A stretch of 64,000 nt of DNA from Spirochaetales bacterium (GCA_016342585.1 JAEINK010000009.1:41031-105030), one strand, 5' to 3'. Shown: positions 25,828-34,881, counted from the first letter of the stretch. The notes: generated from the sequence alone by a model not told the origin. Program-made: numbers and translations.

Positions 25828-28800
25828 TTAACGCTTCTTCTGTACTGCTTTATGTTTCTCCAGAACGTAATAGATTGCCGGTACCAGAAAAAGGGTAATA
25901 AATGTAGAAGTTACAAGCCCGCCGGCGATGCTCTGTCCCAGAGGGGAATAGATCTCCGACCCCTCCCCCATCCCGACAGCCAGGGGAATGATCCCGAGAA
26001 TTGTAGTCAATGTTGTCATAAGGATGGGTTTAAGCCTGGTTTGGGCACCTGTGAGTACAGCCGCTTCCAGTTGAAGACCATCCCTCTGTCTTAGAAGGTT
26101 TATATAATCGATCAGGACAATGGCATTATTGACAACAATCCCAGCCAGGGCGATTATCCCCATGAACGAAACCAGACTTAAGGAACTCCCAAAGAGGAGA
26201 AGGCTGAGTACAACCCCAATCATTGTAAAAGGAACAGATGACATGACAACAAGAGGCTGTGTAAACTTCTCAAACTGAATAACCATTACCGCATAAACAA
26301 GGAATACGGCAATGAGCATGACAACAATCAAAGATCGGAAGGATTCCATAATCTCGGCCGAGCTGCCGGAGATCCGCCAGCGGACCCCCGGGGGTAATCC
26401 CTTCTCCAAAAGACTCTCAGAGACCCGTCTTGAGGTTTCCCTTACATTGGGGTCCATCAAGGATGATGAGACAAGAATGGAACGGGAACGATCTTTATGC
26501 CTCAAGGATGAAAGGGCCTGCCCCTGATTCAATTCGGTGAAGTTAATGTATGAGACAAAATCGCCACCCAGGGAAGGGAGAGCCATGGCATAGAGAACGT
26601 CAGGAGGTAGTTCCGATGAAGTAAGCTCCGTATTCAATAGAATAGGAATACTCCCCTCTTCCGAGTCAAAACTTCCAGCTTCCACACCGTTGAAAATTAT
26701 CCTGGTCGTCATCGCCGCTTCATAAGGGTTTATCCCCAATTGCCCCATGGAATCATAGAGCAGGTTCGAAACAATCTCCCTGTTATTAAAGCGAATATTC
26801 ATATCCGTGTCCCGAACATTTGGATCGGCCTGCATATAAGATTGTGTAATCTCAGCCCCTTTTACAACCTTATCAAGCGATGCCCCGTAAACCTCCACAA
26901 TGAATCCCTCTCCACCTGTTGCCAGGGCTAAAAGGGCCGAAACCCCGCCATTTACCACATCAGCATCCACATCAGGAATCCTACTTCCAATAATCTCCCT
27001 GATGATTGGGATTATTTCCATGACATGACGATTTCTATCTTTAACCCGCGTAAGGGTGATCCGGCCGAAAGCTCTATTCGGCTCAACCCCACTGGAAAAA
27101 CTTCCACTTCTACCAACATAAAAGACAGAGGATTCAAGTTCGGGAATAACCGCCTGCAAAAGGGCCTCTACCTGTACAACCTTCTCTCGGGTCATCTCCA
27201 GGGTATACCCCCCGGGTGTCTCTAAAAAGATTTGTATTTCGGCCATGTCGGTCTGTTCCAGGAATTCAAAACCCAGAAGCTGAAAGGAAAAGATACTCAA
27301 AACCAGCAGAGCTGCCGCAACCAGGAAGAAGAAAATCTTATCCTTAAGGATCCTCCCCAGTATTTTTTTATAGAAATTGGATAAACCTTCGAGCACCTTA
27401 TCTATTTTATTTCCAACCGTCGAAACAGGAATATCGGATTTTAGTAATAAAGCACTTAAAAAGGGGACTATCACGATAGCCACAACCATGGAACTGAAAA
27501 GGGAGAATATAATCGTCCAGGCAACATCCTTTAAAATAAGCCCCGATAAACCTGTCAAAAAAAGGATTGGAATAAAAACAGCCAGGGAGGTTGATGTGGA
27601 AGCAATCACAGCACCTCCCACCTCTTTCGTACCCAGGGAGGCCGCCTCACGAGGGGACATCCCCTCTTTTAAATGACGATATATATTTTCAAGTACCACA
27701 ATGGATGAATCAACGATCATCCCTATAGCGGTAGTCATACCGCCAAGAGTTATCATATTGATCGTCATACCCCGGAGTTTCATACCCACCATAGTGAAGA
27801 GGAGAGAAAGGGGGATGGAGACGGCTACGATTATGGTTGTTCGTCCGTTGTGAAGGAAGACGAATAGAATGAACACCGCCAGAGCGGCTCCAAGGAGGGC
27901 AGAATTCACAACCGAGCCCACGGCAGCATTTATCTTGTCGGAATCATCGATCAGGATATCGAATTTGATCCTTCCCGAATTCTCCGCCTCAAGATGTTCG
28001 AGGATAGACACAACCTGCCCGCTTATGGAGATAACATCCCCCCCCTTCTTCTGATCCAGGGTGATCGCCAGGGCATCGGTACCACCGGAAATCACATAGT
28101 TTTCCGGTTTTTCCCGGGTAATACTGATCTGAGCAACATCCTTTAGATAAATCGGTGAGTTCTCACGAAACCCGATAACCTGATTCCCGATCTCCTCAGT
28201 TGTTGAATATTTTCCATCGGTTCGAATATTAAGACTGTACTCGTGGTAAACAACATCGCCTCCGGGAAGGGATATATTGGATCCTTCGAGGATTTTATAT
28301 ATATCCACTAAGGAGATTTCAAGTGCGTTAAGCCTTTCAAGGTCTGCCTTTATTTCAAGAACATCATTAATTTCTCCTCGGATCGAAACCCTGGCCACAC
28401 CTTCTATTCTTGACAGGGAAGGAACAACCTCTCCTTTACAGAACCGGGTAAGAGAACTTCCTGTTTCATTTTCTCCTCCGGAAACAAGAATGGTCATAAC
28501 TGGAAGAGCAGAGGATGAAAATTGAAATATCATCGGAGGGCCGGAGAGATCTTCAGGAAGATCTGCGGCGACATTATTTATTTTTTCGCGAACATCGGAA
28601 AGCTTTTCATCGGAGGACTCCCCATAGTTCAACTCAAGGGTTATCATGGAAATTGAATTTTTTGAGACAGAGGTCATTTGCTTCAACCCCTCCAGAGTGC
28701 CAAGCTCCTCTTCCAGCACCTCGGTCACCTCACTCTCCATATCAAGAGGCCCTACTCCCGGAGAAGAGGTAACAACCATGAGTGTAGGGATGTTTATATC

Positions 28801-28914
28801 AGCAATCATGCTTTTGGATAGATTCGCAGTGGAAAGCAGTCCGAAAACAATGAGAACAAAAACAAGAATCGTTATGACAGCAGGATGTTTAATAGCGTAA
28901 TCAGAGATCCTCAA
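25828..28914 (-). CDS. RND multidrug efflux pump, inner-membrane transporter
   Basis: The protein is 1028 residues with the twelve-helix RND topology and two large periplasmic loops (HAE family). The N-terminal MRISDYAIKHPAVIT and the TM4 proton-relay segment GMIVDSSIVVLEN keep one Asp where AcrB has two. A motif-rich second half (GSSLSLVSFMGIIALAGIVVNNAIVLID) confirms the call. Start is TTG at 28914, 4 bases after the adaptor stop codon. Exports drugs, bile-like compounds or lipids, substrate unknown. Works with the adaptor encoded just upstream and the divergently encoded TolC. Confidence 0.94.
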   Translation of the reverse strand: MRISDYAIKHPAVITILVFVLIVFGLLSTANLSKSMIADINIPTLMVVTSSPGVGPLDMESEVTEVLEEELGTLEGLKQMTSVSKNSISMITLELNYGESSDEKLSDVREKINNVAADLPEDLSGPPMIFQFSSSALPVMTILVSGGENETGSSLTRFCKGEVVPSLSRIEGVARVSIRGEINDVLEIKADLERLNALEISLVDIYKILEGSNISLPGGDVVYHEYSLNIRTDGKYSTTEEIGNQVIGFRENSPIYLKDVAQISITREKPENYVISGGTDALAITLDQKKGGDVISISGQVVSILEHLEAENSGRIKFDILIDDSDKINAAVGSVVNSALLGAALAVFILFVFLHNGRTTIIVAVSIPLSLLFTMVGMKLRGMTINMITLGGMTTAIGMIVDSSIVVLENIYRHLKEGMSPREAASLGTKEVGGAVIASTSTSLAVFIPILFLTGLSGLILKDVAWTIIFSLFSSMVVAIVIVPFLSALLLKSDIPVSTVGNKIDKVLEGLSNFYKKILGRILKDKIFFFLVAAALLVLSIFSFQLLGFEFLEQTDMAEIQIFLETPGGYTLEMTREKVVQVEALLQAVIPELESSVFYVGRSGSFSSGVEPNRAFGRITLTRVKDRNRHVMEIIPIIREIIGSRIPDVDADVVNGGVSALLALATGGEGFIVEVYGASLDKVVKGAEITQSYMQADPNVRDTDMNIRFNNREIVSNLLYDSMGQLGINPYEAAMTTRIIFNGVEAGSFDSEEGSIPILLNTELTSSELPPDVLYAMALPSLGGDFVSYINFTELNQGQALSSLRHKDRSRSILVSSSLMDPNVRETSRRVSESLLEKGLPPGVRWRISGSSAEIMESFRSLIVVMLIAVFLVYAVMVIQFEKFTQPLVVMSSVPFTMIGVVLSLLLFGSSLSLVSFMGIIALAGIVVNNAIVLIDYINLLRQRDGLQLEAAVLTGAQTRLKPILMTTLTTILGIIPLAVGMGEGSEIYSPLGQSIAGGLVTSTFITLFLVPAIYYVLEKHKAVQKKR

Positions 28915-28918
28915 AACT

Positions 28919-30022
28919 CTACCTCACACTTCCAAAAACAGGGACAGTCCTCTCTTCAATAACCGTAACCTCTCTACCCGGTGAAATAAAATGCTGCCCC
29001 TCCAGGATGAAGTCATAATCGGCATACTCCTCCGGAATTGAGAAATAATCCTGGCTGTAAAAATCAGGTATAAATATCGTATAATCCGCAGCACCATTGG
29101 AATTCACAAACCAGAGTCTATTCCCTTCGGATGTCACCTTAAAGGGAAGATAGAGTACATCATCCTGGAATCCTGTAATAAACCCAACCTTGACATGCAT
29201 TCCCGGCCGTAAACCCCTGGTTTCTTCTGATATTCTGCATTTAACCAAAAAGCTTCTTGTATTCATATTGATATGAGATGAGATAGCCTCTATTTCAAGG
29301 GGAATGTTTTGATCACCGAGAGCAGAAACCGTCATGAAGGCCTCCATGGTAGACTCCCCCTGTAGAAAAAAGGAGTAGTGCTCCTCCGGAACATGGACCT
29401 CCACCATCAGGGTATCCAAATCTCCTACCGTAACCAGGGGAGTACCTGGTCCAGCCATGGATCCCCGGTTGATATGTGTTTCCAGAACGGAACCGGAAAT
29501 GGGAGATAGAATCCTGGTATATTCAAGATTCAACTGCGCCAGCTCAAACTGGGATTTAGCAGCCTCATACCCGGCCCTGGCCACATCGTAATCCTGCCGC
29601 GTTGAGGCCTGCCTGTCATAGAGTGATTCTATCCTTGAAAATGTGGATTCGGCACTTAAGTATGCAGCCCTCGCCTGTAGGAAAGAAAGTTCATAGGGAG
29701 AATTATCGATCTGGAGAATAAGCTCGCCCTCCTTAACAGAATCACCCATCTGAACACTTATAGATTCAACAACCCCGGAGATACGGGGGGAAATGGTAAC
29801 AATTTCATCGGCCTGAATCCATCCATTAATATGAATGATTGTCTCAAGCCTGCCCCGGCCCGGCTGTATCGTTATGACTGGTGCGGGGTACTCCTTTTCA
29901 GGGGGCGCTGTTTTCCGGGAAATACTAAGGACAACAAGGGTGAAAACCCCTGCAATAAGAAGAAGAATTATGATTTTTATAAAAGGAAATCGTTTTCTAC
30001 TATTGGACATCTTCTCAAACAC
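28919..30022 (-). CDS. RND efflux adaptor (membrane fusion protein)
   Basis: 367 residues with an N-terminal membrane anchor (residues about 15-34), a barrel-sandwich/lipoyl hybrid (HINGWIQADEIVTISPRISGVVES and the second half SPISGSVLETHINRG), an alpha hairpin (about 95-150) and a beta-barrel (RGLRPGMHVKVGF). Start taken at GTG 30022; an ATG 12 bases later is also possible. It bridges the pump and TolC across the periplasm. Its promoter region carries the palindromic operator shared with the divergent TetR gene. Confidence 0.92.
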   Translation of the reverse strand: MFEKMSNSRKRFPFIKIIILLLIAGVFTLVVLSISRKTAPPEKEYPAPVITIQPGRGRLETIIHINGWIQADEIVTISPRISGVVESISVQMGDSVKEGELILQIDNSPYELSFLQARAAYLSAESTFSRIESLYDRQASTRQDYDVARAGYEAAKSQFELAQLNLEYTRILSPISGSVLETHINRGSMAGPGTPLVTVGDLDTLMVEVHVPEEHYSFFLQGESTMEAFMTVSALGDQNIPLEIEAISSHINMNTRSFLVKCRISEETRGLRPGMHVKVGFITGFQDDVLYLPFKVTSEGNRLWFVNSNGAADYTIFIPDFYSQDYFSIPEEYADYDFILEGQHFISPGREVTVIEERTVPVFGSVR

Positions 30023-30028
30023 TCCCGT

Positions 30029-30057
30029 TTGGATTACACTATTATTAAAAATATAGT
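30029..30057 (+). promoter_or_regulatory. Probable promoter of the TetR-TolC unit
   Basis: TTGGAT and TATAGT with a 17-base spacer. The -10 element overlaps the right half of the palindromic operator, as expected for autorepression. Confidence 0.5.
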
Positions 30058-30062
30058 GTAAT
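30033..30062. promoter_or_regulatory. Palindromic operator of the efflux locus
   Basis: A perfect 10-bp inverted repeat, ATTACACTAT and ATAGTGTAAT, separated by 10 bases, lies between the divergent adaptor and TetR genes, 11 bases from the adaptor start and 24 from the regulator start. The length and position suit a TetR-family dimer pair. Binding by the adjacent regulator is inferred. Confidence 0.65.
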
Positions 30063-30085
30063 TAACAGGGGAGTACAAGAAAGAA

Positions 30086-30694
30086 ATGGGGGATATTCGG
30101 AAAAAGATCCTAGATGAAGCCGGAAAGCTCATTCTTGATCAGGGTGTTACATCTTTCAGTATGGAAGATCTGGCTAAGAGTGCAGGGATTACTAAAAAAA
30201 CCATATACAACCATTTTCCAGGCAGGGATGAAGTGATGAAATCTGCTGCCAGAGAGAAAATTCAATCCCTGGTAAACACCATGACGAAGATAGCTGAAGA
30301 TGAACGACTTGATTTTCCCTACCGACTTGGAAACATTTTTCGCTTTGGGATAAAGGAGTACTCAGCCCTCTTCCCGCAGTCAGGCTATGAAAAGAATAAA
30401 GAGACCTTCTTCTCCATCTATCTGCCCATCATCAAAACAGAGAACCTGCGACTGGTTAAGGAAGTTATCCATTCAGGAATCACTTCAGGTCATCTCCGGG
30501 ATGATATCGGCGAGGAAACCATGGCAATAATGTTCCTCCATATCGTCGAAGGTTGGGGAAAACTGGAAGAGTACGGCATAGCCTCAAATGTGGATGATTT
30601 TTTTACATTTACACGAAAAGTTCTCCTAGAAGGGTGCCTGACCCAATATGGGAGAGGAGAAATCGGTAAGATTACAGGAAATAATAATGATTAA
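30086..30694 (+). CDS. TetR-family transcriptional regulator of the efflux system
   Basis: 202 residues with an N-terminal helix-turn-helix (SMEDLAKSAGITKKTIYNHFPGRDEV region, about residues 27-55) and a helical ligand-binding domain. It is divergent from the adaptor-pump genes and overlaps the TolC gene by 8 bases, so it is expected to repress both arms through the palindrome at 30033-30062 until a ligand binds. The ligand is unknown. Confidence 0.92.
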   Translation: MGDIRKKILDEAGKLILDQGVTSFSMEDLAKSAGITKKTIYNHFPGRDEVMKSAAREKIQSLVNTMTKIAEDERLDFPYRLGNIFRFGIKEYSALFPQSGYEKNKETFFSIYLPIIKTENLRLVKEVIHSGITSGHLRDDIGEETMAIMFLHIVEGWGKLEEYGIASNVDDFFTFTRKVLLEGCLTQYGRGEIGKITGNNND

Positions 30695-32129
30695 CAGGTA
30701 TCCAACTTTTAAAGCCGGAGATTTTTCAACCTCCTCAATATTCAAGCTCATAAACCCATTAACATTTATGATTATTCTATTTTACCTGATACCAATACCT
30801 CTATCTTCTCAATCTCTGGAAAACCGGGACTCGCTGATGAAAGCGATGCTTTCCAATAATCATGATCTGCTCATCCTTACAGAGGGAGAAAATCGGGCGA
30901 CCTTTGATGTAAAAACCGCAAAAGCCGGATTCCTCCCGGATATCAGCTTTTCATCCGATATCTCTTATAGGACAAATCCCGAGAGTTACACCATTAATGC
31001 GGGAGATTTTTACAATGATGAAATTGCACCGGGTATGGGCACCTTTCTCCTCCCCGCTCAGGATTACACCGTTGAATTGGGTCAAAATTCCCGGTATGAA
31101 TTTTCCATAATCCTGGAGCAGCCCCTCTTCACTAATGGGAAGTTGAAGAATGGATTGCAGGCCGCGGAACTCTCACTGGAGGCTGCGAGGCTGCAGGAGA
31201 GGATAAAAAAGGAAGAATTGACCACACAGATCGATATTATTCTCAATACACTCACACTTCTCATGTTACTCACGGAAGAGAATACGGAACAGAGACAAAC
31301 AGCTGATGAGCTGGTGAGGATTTCCAGAGAAAGCCATGAGAACGGGTTTCTACTCTACAGTGACCTTCTCTCGATTATAATCCAGTCCAGGGAGGTTGAA
31401 CTGGCAAGTTCAATCCTGGATGAAAAAAGAAAACAGCTTCTTTTATCCTTAAGATCACTGACGGGAATAGAGACCCTTGAAATTGAGAATCTTCAACTTC
31501 CGGAAGAACAGACATGGGATGAATACCAGGAGAGTCAGAAGGAGGCTCTTATCACCGAAGCCCTGGAAAATAATAGCAATTTAGACCTCTTCGAATTAAT
31601 CATAGGGGTCCGAAAAAGGAAACTCAATATCGTTGATGCAGGTGGAATCTTCAAACCTGATATAGGCCTCTACTTTAAATTATCCTATACAAATTCGGCC
31701 TTGCCCCTGATTCAGGAAGGATGGGCTGACACGGATGTACCCTCATTTCTTGGAGCCCTGGGAATTCGAAGCCTCCTTTTTGACGGGGGAAAATCTTCAG
31801 GGAAGTCGGGTGCTGCATACGAGGATCTACGCCTGGCGGAACTGGAAAACGAAAAAAACAAGATGATCCTCGCGGATTTTATAGAGAAAACACTTATTCA
31901 GATGGAACTTTCAAGACAAAAGATAGAGTTCTATAAACTGCAGATAGAAACTGATGAAGAAAGGATAGAACAGAAGAGGGATGCCTGGCATTCGGGATAC
32001 GGCGATGAAGCAGAGGTCCTGCTGGAAAAACTGGCCTACCACTCTCACAGGATAGCCTTACTGGAAGAGATAACCGTTCTCCTTAAGAACCACTTCCAAC
32101 TTCATAGTTCCCTGGGAAGAACCGAATAA
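30687..32129 (+). CDS. TolC-family outer membrane efflux protein
   Basis: Start chosen at ATG 30687, with AGGA about 8 bases upstream, giving 480 residues; it overlaps the TetR stop. The N-terminal signal (hydrophobic about residues 20-42, ending LSSQS), then two long helical repeats with heptad-like Leu/Glu/Lys patterns (about 80-210 and 290-470), match TolC. It forms the outer-membrane channel for the RND pump encoded on the opposite strand. Confidence 0.88.
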   Translation: MINRYPTFKAGDFSTSSIFKLINPLTFMIILFYLIPIPLSSQSLENRDSLMKAMLSNNHDLLILTEGENRATFDVKTAKAGFLPDISFSSDISYRTNPESYTINAGDFYNDEIAPGMGTFLLPAQDYTVELGQNSRYEFSIILEQPLFTNGKLKNGLQAAELSLEAARLQERIKKEELTTQIDIILNTLTLLMLLTEENTEQRQTADELVRISRESHENGFLLYSDLLSIIIQSREVELASSILDEKRKQLLLSLRSLTGIETLEIENLQLPEEQTWDEYQESQKEALITEALENNSNLDLFELIIGVRKRKLNIVDAGGIFKPDIGLYFKLSYTNSALPLIQEGWADTDVPSFLGALGIRSLLFDGGKSSGKSGAAYEDLRLAELENEKNKMILADFIEKTLIQMELSRQKIEFYKLQIETDEERIEQKRDAWHSGYGDEAEVLLEKLAYHSHRIALLEEITVLLKNHFQLHSSLGRTE

Positions 32130-32178
32130 ACCAATACCCGGCCCTGCCATAGAACCTGCCGAATTATCCATGGCTTTG

Positions 32179-32910
32179 CTACTCTCCAAAACCAGAATCC
32201 TCTCCGTTTGTGTCTTCCCTACCGGGTTCCTGAAAATTTTCAGCAACCCAATCCCGAACCTCCCGGTACCCAAAACCTCTGGCCTGAAGCCGTTTTACCA
32301 GCCTCTCCCGGTTTAAAGAGGACCTTCGGGAGAGTTTTTCACCCGCTTTACAGAGGGCTTTTTCAAAAGCCCCTTCCTTATCCAGTTCTTCAATCAGCAG
32401 GGAAGAAATATTACCCGAAACACCGCGGGCCCGTAAACCAGCCATCAAAGCACTTCGGCCTTCAGGATGCCGCCTCAGCCGTGATTCTGTCCAGTACAAG
32501 GCAAACCGTTTATCATTCAGGTACCCCTTCTCTTCCAGGCTGTCGAGAACCTCATTAATTATCCCGCCAGCATTCTCCGGAATCTCAGAATCGGAGAGGC
32601 CCATCTTATATACTAATTTTTTTTCAATTTTCTGACGCAACTCCATCCGGGAGTGCTCCCGGTTTGCCAGAAGATCAAGAGCCTTCCCCGCAACCTTCCA
32701 TCGAAATGCGGCGGCATGAAGCTGAGACCTTAAGTCCAAATCTACAAGGGTCCCCGCAAGGCACCCCAAATTATCGGCGTCTGAAAGCAAAATGAAATAG
32801 GTAGATCCATCAGAAAGAACAAGACGGCAGCCGGGGATGGTTCTATCACTTTCCCTTCCCCTTTTTACCGTCTCGATAAAGAGTTTATTTTCATAATTTT
32901 CAATACTCAA
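32179..32910 (-). CDS. recX: RecX regulatory protein
   Basis: 243 residues rich in Arg/Lys/Leu with three repeat units of the RecX fold: LANREHSRMELRQKI, then LDSLEEKGYLNDKRFALYWTESRL, then ERLVKRLQARGFGYREV. RecX modulates RecA filament activity. Start is a TTG at 32910 with a weak ribosome site. recA is not in the window. A candidate small RNA on the opposite strand starts 39 bases upstream of it. Confidence 0.88.
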   Translation of the reverse strand: MSIENYENKLFIETVKRGRESDRTIPGCRLVLSDGSTYFILLSDADNLGCLAGTLVDLDLRSQLHAAAFRWKVAGKALDLLANREHSRMELRQKIEKKLVYKMGLSDSEIPENAGGIINEVLDSLEEKGYLNDKRFALYWTESRLRRHPEGRSALMAGLRARGVSGNISSLLIEELDKEGAFEKALCKAGEKLSRRSSLNRERLVKRLQARGFGYREVRDWVAENFQEPGREDTNGEDSGFGE

Positions 32911-32948
32911 TTTTCAATATCCCTGTTTCGTCAAATAAAATATTACTG

Positions 32949-33044
32949 AGTGCCCCGGAGCTAAGTTTCGAGATATGAAATCCGGCTTGAACCAATAAGC
33001 TTTGGGGCACTGTTAAAATACTACATCAAGTCATAGTATTTTTT
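32949..33044 (+). ncRNA. Candidate small structured RNA between recX and rpsI
   Basis: A TAAAAT-like -10 (32936-32941) precedes a 14-bp stem: arms at 32949-32962 and 32998-33011 pair at every position in plus-strand RNA (two G-U wobbles) but have two A-C mismatches in minus-strand RNA, so the plus strand is the likely template for structure. A 35-nt loop, containing a small GUUUC/GAAAU stem, closes it. A hairpin (33015-33042, arms AAAATACTA and TAGTATTTT) ending in a T run follows directly and looks like an intrinsic terminator. The -35 element is poor. I recognise no known family; about 96 nt is too short for 6S RNA. Confidence 0.5.
33015..33044 (+). terminator. Intrinsic terminator of the candidate small RNA
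   Basis: Perfect 9-bp hairpin, AAAATACTA and TAGTATTTT, with a 10-base loop and a T run. The plus strand has no other gene that it could end. Confidence 0.6.
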
Positions 33045-33150
33045 AAGTATAAGCCTTGGAAAATTAAGAGAAAAGAGTTCCCCGGGGCCCCCTCGCATCA
33101 AATTCTGTCATTATCCTGTTGAACACTAAGGAAATCTTAATCCTCAGGGC

Positions 33151-33181
33151 AAAAAAAAACCCGCAGCATAAAACTGCAGGT
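33151..33181 (-). terminator. Terminator of the rplM-rpsI operon
   Basis: On the minus strand ACCTGCAG and CTGCGGGT form an 8-bp stem with one U-G wobble, followed by nine T. It lies 25 bases after the rpsI stop codon. Confidence 0.85.
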
Positions 33182-33205
33182 CTGGTAAAAAGTGTAAAAT
33201 ATTTC

Positions 33206-33601
33206 TTAACGTTTTGAGAACTGAAACTTTCTACGAGCTTTCTTCTGTCCGTATTTCTTACGTTCAACCATTCTGGAGTCTCGAGTAAGAAATCCGTTGC
33301 TCTTAAGAACACCGGCATTACTTTCATCAAGAGCTCTAAGTGCTCTGGAAATACCATGACGACATGCGCCTGCCTGGCTTGATACTCCCCCACCTTTTAC
33401 ATTGATAAGAATATCATATTTTGTAAGTGCGTCGGTAACATCAAGAGGTTGTTTTACAACATAAACATAACTGGGATTTGCGAAGTATTCATCAACATCC
33501 CGGGTATTTACTACTATTTTTCCGCTTCCTGCCCTTAAATATACACGGGCTATGGAGGTCTTTCTTCGACCGGTTCCTAATGCAAGGTTATTTTTATCCA
33601 T
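33206..33601 (-). CDS. rpsI: 30S ribosomal protein S9
   Basis: 131 residues with the S9 start [20 protein letters not shown] and the conserved C-terminal end [17 protein letters not shown], whose basic tail reaches the tRNA decoding site. Strong AGGAG, 14 bases after the rplM stop. Ends in a clean terminator. Confidence 0.97.
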   Translation of the reverse strand: MDKNNLALGTGRRKTSIARVYLRAGSGKIVVNTRDVDEYFANPSYVYVVKQPLDVTDALTKYDILINVKGGGVSSQAGACRHGISRALRALDESNAGVLKSNGFLTRDSRMVERKKYGQKKARRKFQFSKR

Positions 33602-33615
33602 GAATCTACTCCTGA

Positions 33616-34041
33616 CTACTCAACGATCTCTGGTTTCTGTGCTGCATGAGGATGCTCTGATCCTTCATATACCTTAAGGTTTGTGAAAAGCTTTCTTCCC
33701 AGTCTACCATTGGGAAGCATTCCCTTAACGGCAAGCTCCATGGGATAACAAGGTTTTCTTGCAACCAAATCCTTATAGGTTTCAGCTGTTAATCCACCGG
33801 GATACCCAGAATGTCTATAATAAATTTTCTTTGTCTCTTTTCCACCGCTTAAGGCAGCTTTAGCTGCATTGATTATTACTACATAATCACCCAACTCCTG
33901 ATGAGGAGTATAGAAGGGTTTATTCTTGCCCCTGAGGAGCTTAACAGCCTTTACAGCGACTCTTCCGAGCTTCTGACCTTCGGCATCAATAACATACCAC
34001 TTACGGTCAACGTCGGCTGTCTTTACATAAATTGTTTCCAT
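33616..34041 (-). CDS. rplM: 50S ribosomal protein L13
   Basis: 141 residues with the L13 signatures [29 protein letters not shown] and [12 protein letters not shown]. First gene of rplM-rpsI, the usual bacterial order. A 7-bp hairpin in its leader (34106-34126) may be part of autoregulation. Confidence 0.97.
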   Translation of the reverse strand: METIYVKTADVDRKWYVIDAEGQKLGRVAVKAVKLLRGKNKPFYTPHQELGDYVVIINAAKAALSGGKETKKIYYRHSGYPGGLTAETYKDLVARKPCYPMELAVKGMLPNGRLGRKLFTNLKVYEGSEHPHAAQKPEIVE

Positions 34042-34105
34042 CGTATTTGCCTTTCTCTATCTTAATAGGACACCTTTAATAAGATGTGTTCTGTTATATT
34101 ATCAA

Positions 34106-34126
34106 ACCTTGTGTAACGGACAAGGT
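34106..34126 (-). promoter_or_regulatory. Hairpin in the rplM leader
   Basis: Arms ACCTTGT and ACAAGGT with a 7-base loop lie 65-85 bases upstream of rplM. L13 leaders that control this operon are known in other bacteria, but I cannot show homology here. Confidence 0.35.
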
Positions 34127-34145
34127 GTTATGGATATTCCCATAT

Positions 34146-34162
34146 TTGACAGGGAATGTCAA
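34146..34162. promoter_or_regulatory. Perfect TTGACA-N5-TGTCAA inverted repeat upstream of rplM
   Basis: A 17-base symmetrical site between the divergent rplM and ferredoxin genes, about 105 bases from rplM and 183 from the ferredoxin. Each half looks like a -35 hexamer, so it may be a promoter element in either direction or an operator. Confidence 0.35.
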
Positions 34163-34219
34163 GGCTGAGGTGGGGAAATGCACAGCTTCCCGAGCCTGTA
34201 ATCTTATATTTTTTTATGG

Positions 34220-34225
34220 TATAAT
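34220..34225 (+). promoter_or_regulatory. Extended -10 element upstream of the ferredoxin gene
   Basis: TGGTATAAT, the extended -10 form, with no good -35. It lies 120 bases before the ferredoxin start. Confidence 0.35.
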
Positions 34226-34266
34226 TTGATAGAAACGCCTGATGAATGATCGATTTTCGGTTAGTT

Positions 34267-34312
34267 TTTGATAAAATTTTATTCACTTTATAGATTTCCA
34301 ATTTTTATCAAA
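34267..34312. repeat. 10-bp inverted repeat in the ferredoxin 5' region
   Basis: TTTGATAAAA and TTTTATCAAA, perfect arms separated by 26 AT-rich bases, ending 32 bases before the ferredoxin ATG. It could be an mRNA leader hairpin or a two-half-site operator. Confidence 0.45.
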
Positions 34313-34344
34313 CTATACTTAAGACACAAAGGAAAAGACGAATA

Positions 34345-34584
34345 ATGAAAATAAAAGTAAACAGTGAATTCTGCCTGGGCTGCGGTCTATGCGAAGAGTT
34401 GGTTCCGGAGATTTTTCGCCTGAAGGGTGATACCGTAGAATTAATAAATGATGTTATCCCGGAAGAAATAAGCGAAAGGGTGGAATTTGCTATTGAGGAT
34501 TGCCCGGGAAAGGCCATTCAAACCAAACGCACCACCCCGCCCGGCTATGCTAACCGATCCGGTTTCGCCGAATCATTACAATAA
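34345..34584 (+). CDS. Single-cluster [4Fe-4S] ferredoxin
   Basis: 79 residues with CLGCGLC (CX2CX2C) near residues 10-16 and a distant fourth ligand in DCPGKAI, the one-cluster ferredoxin layout (COG1141 type). Soluble electron carrier. The C-terminal tail, TTPPGYANRSGFAESLQ, lies over the 3' end of a convergent membrane-protein gene by 35 bases. Confidence 0.88.
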   Translation: MKIKVNSEFCLGCGLCEELVPEIFRLKGDTVELINDVIPEEISERVEFAIEDCPGKAIQTKRTTPPGYANRSGFAESLQ

Positions 34585-34849
34585 ATCCGGCGATATAAAA
34601 AACCAGGGGAAGATTTACCAACAGAGTTTCAACACTTAAATACCCGGAAATCAGGACTATATCTTCGGGAACCAGACCAAAAATACCAAATGTAGAAAAT
34701 ATGATCTCACCATACCGCAGGATCGTTCCCATGATTATAAGCATCCAGGCGGTGTCACGGGTGGTAGACCAGAGCAGAATAGCGACAAAAGTAGCCCCTG
34801 CCCCGGTGGCCAGTCTTGTTATCGTTAATATCAGTTCAGTAGATTCCAT
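34550..34849 (-). CDS. Small membrane protein with three helices
   Basis: 99 residues with hydrophobic spans near residues 6-26, 32-52 and 66-92, and a basic C-terminus (IRRNRIG). No family recognised. It is last of the minus-strand series after the pseudo-aminotransferase and overlaps the ferredoxin end antisense by 35 bases. No clear ribosome site. Confidence 0.55.
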   Translation of the reverse strand: MESTELILTITRLATGAGATFVAILLWSTTRDTAWMLIIMGTILRYGEIIFSTFGIFGLVPEDIVLISGYLSVETLLVNLPLVFYIAGFIVMIRRNRIG

Positions 34850-34881
34850 ATGCTTTTATATCGGCCTGAAATGGATGTGTA

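Noticed and set aside
32949..33011. tRNA gene, because of the closing stem and a GGTTCAA sequence
   Set aside because: The GGTTCAA lies in the wrong half and strand relation to the stem, and no anticodon arm or CCA-compatible cloverleaf can be drawn.
34550..34584. Functional antisense control between ferredoxin and the convergent membrane protein
   Set aside because: A 35-base overlap of convergent ends is common in compact genomes and needs no regulation.
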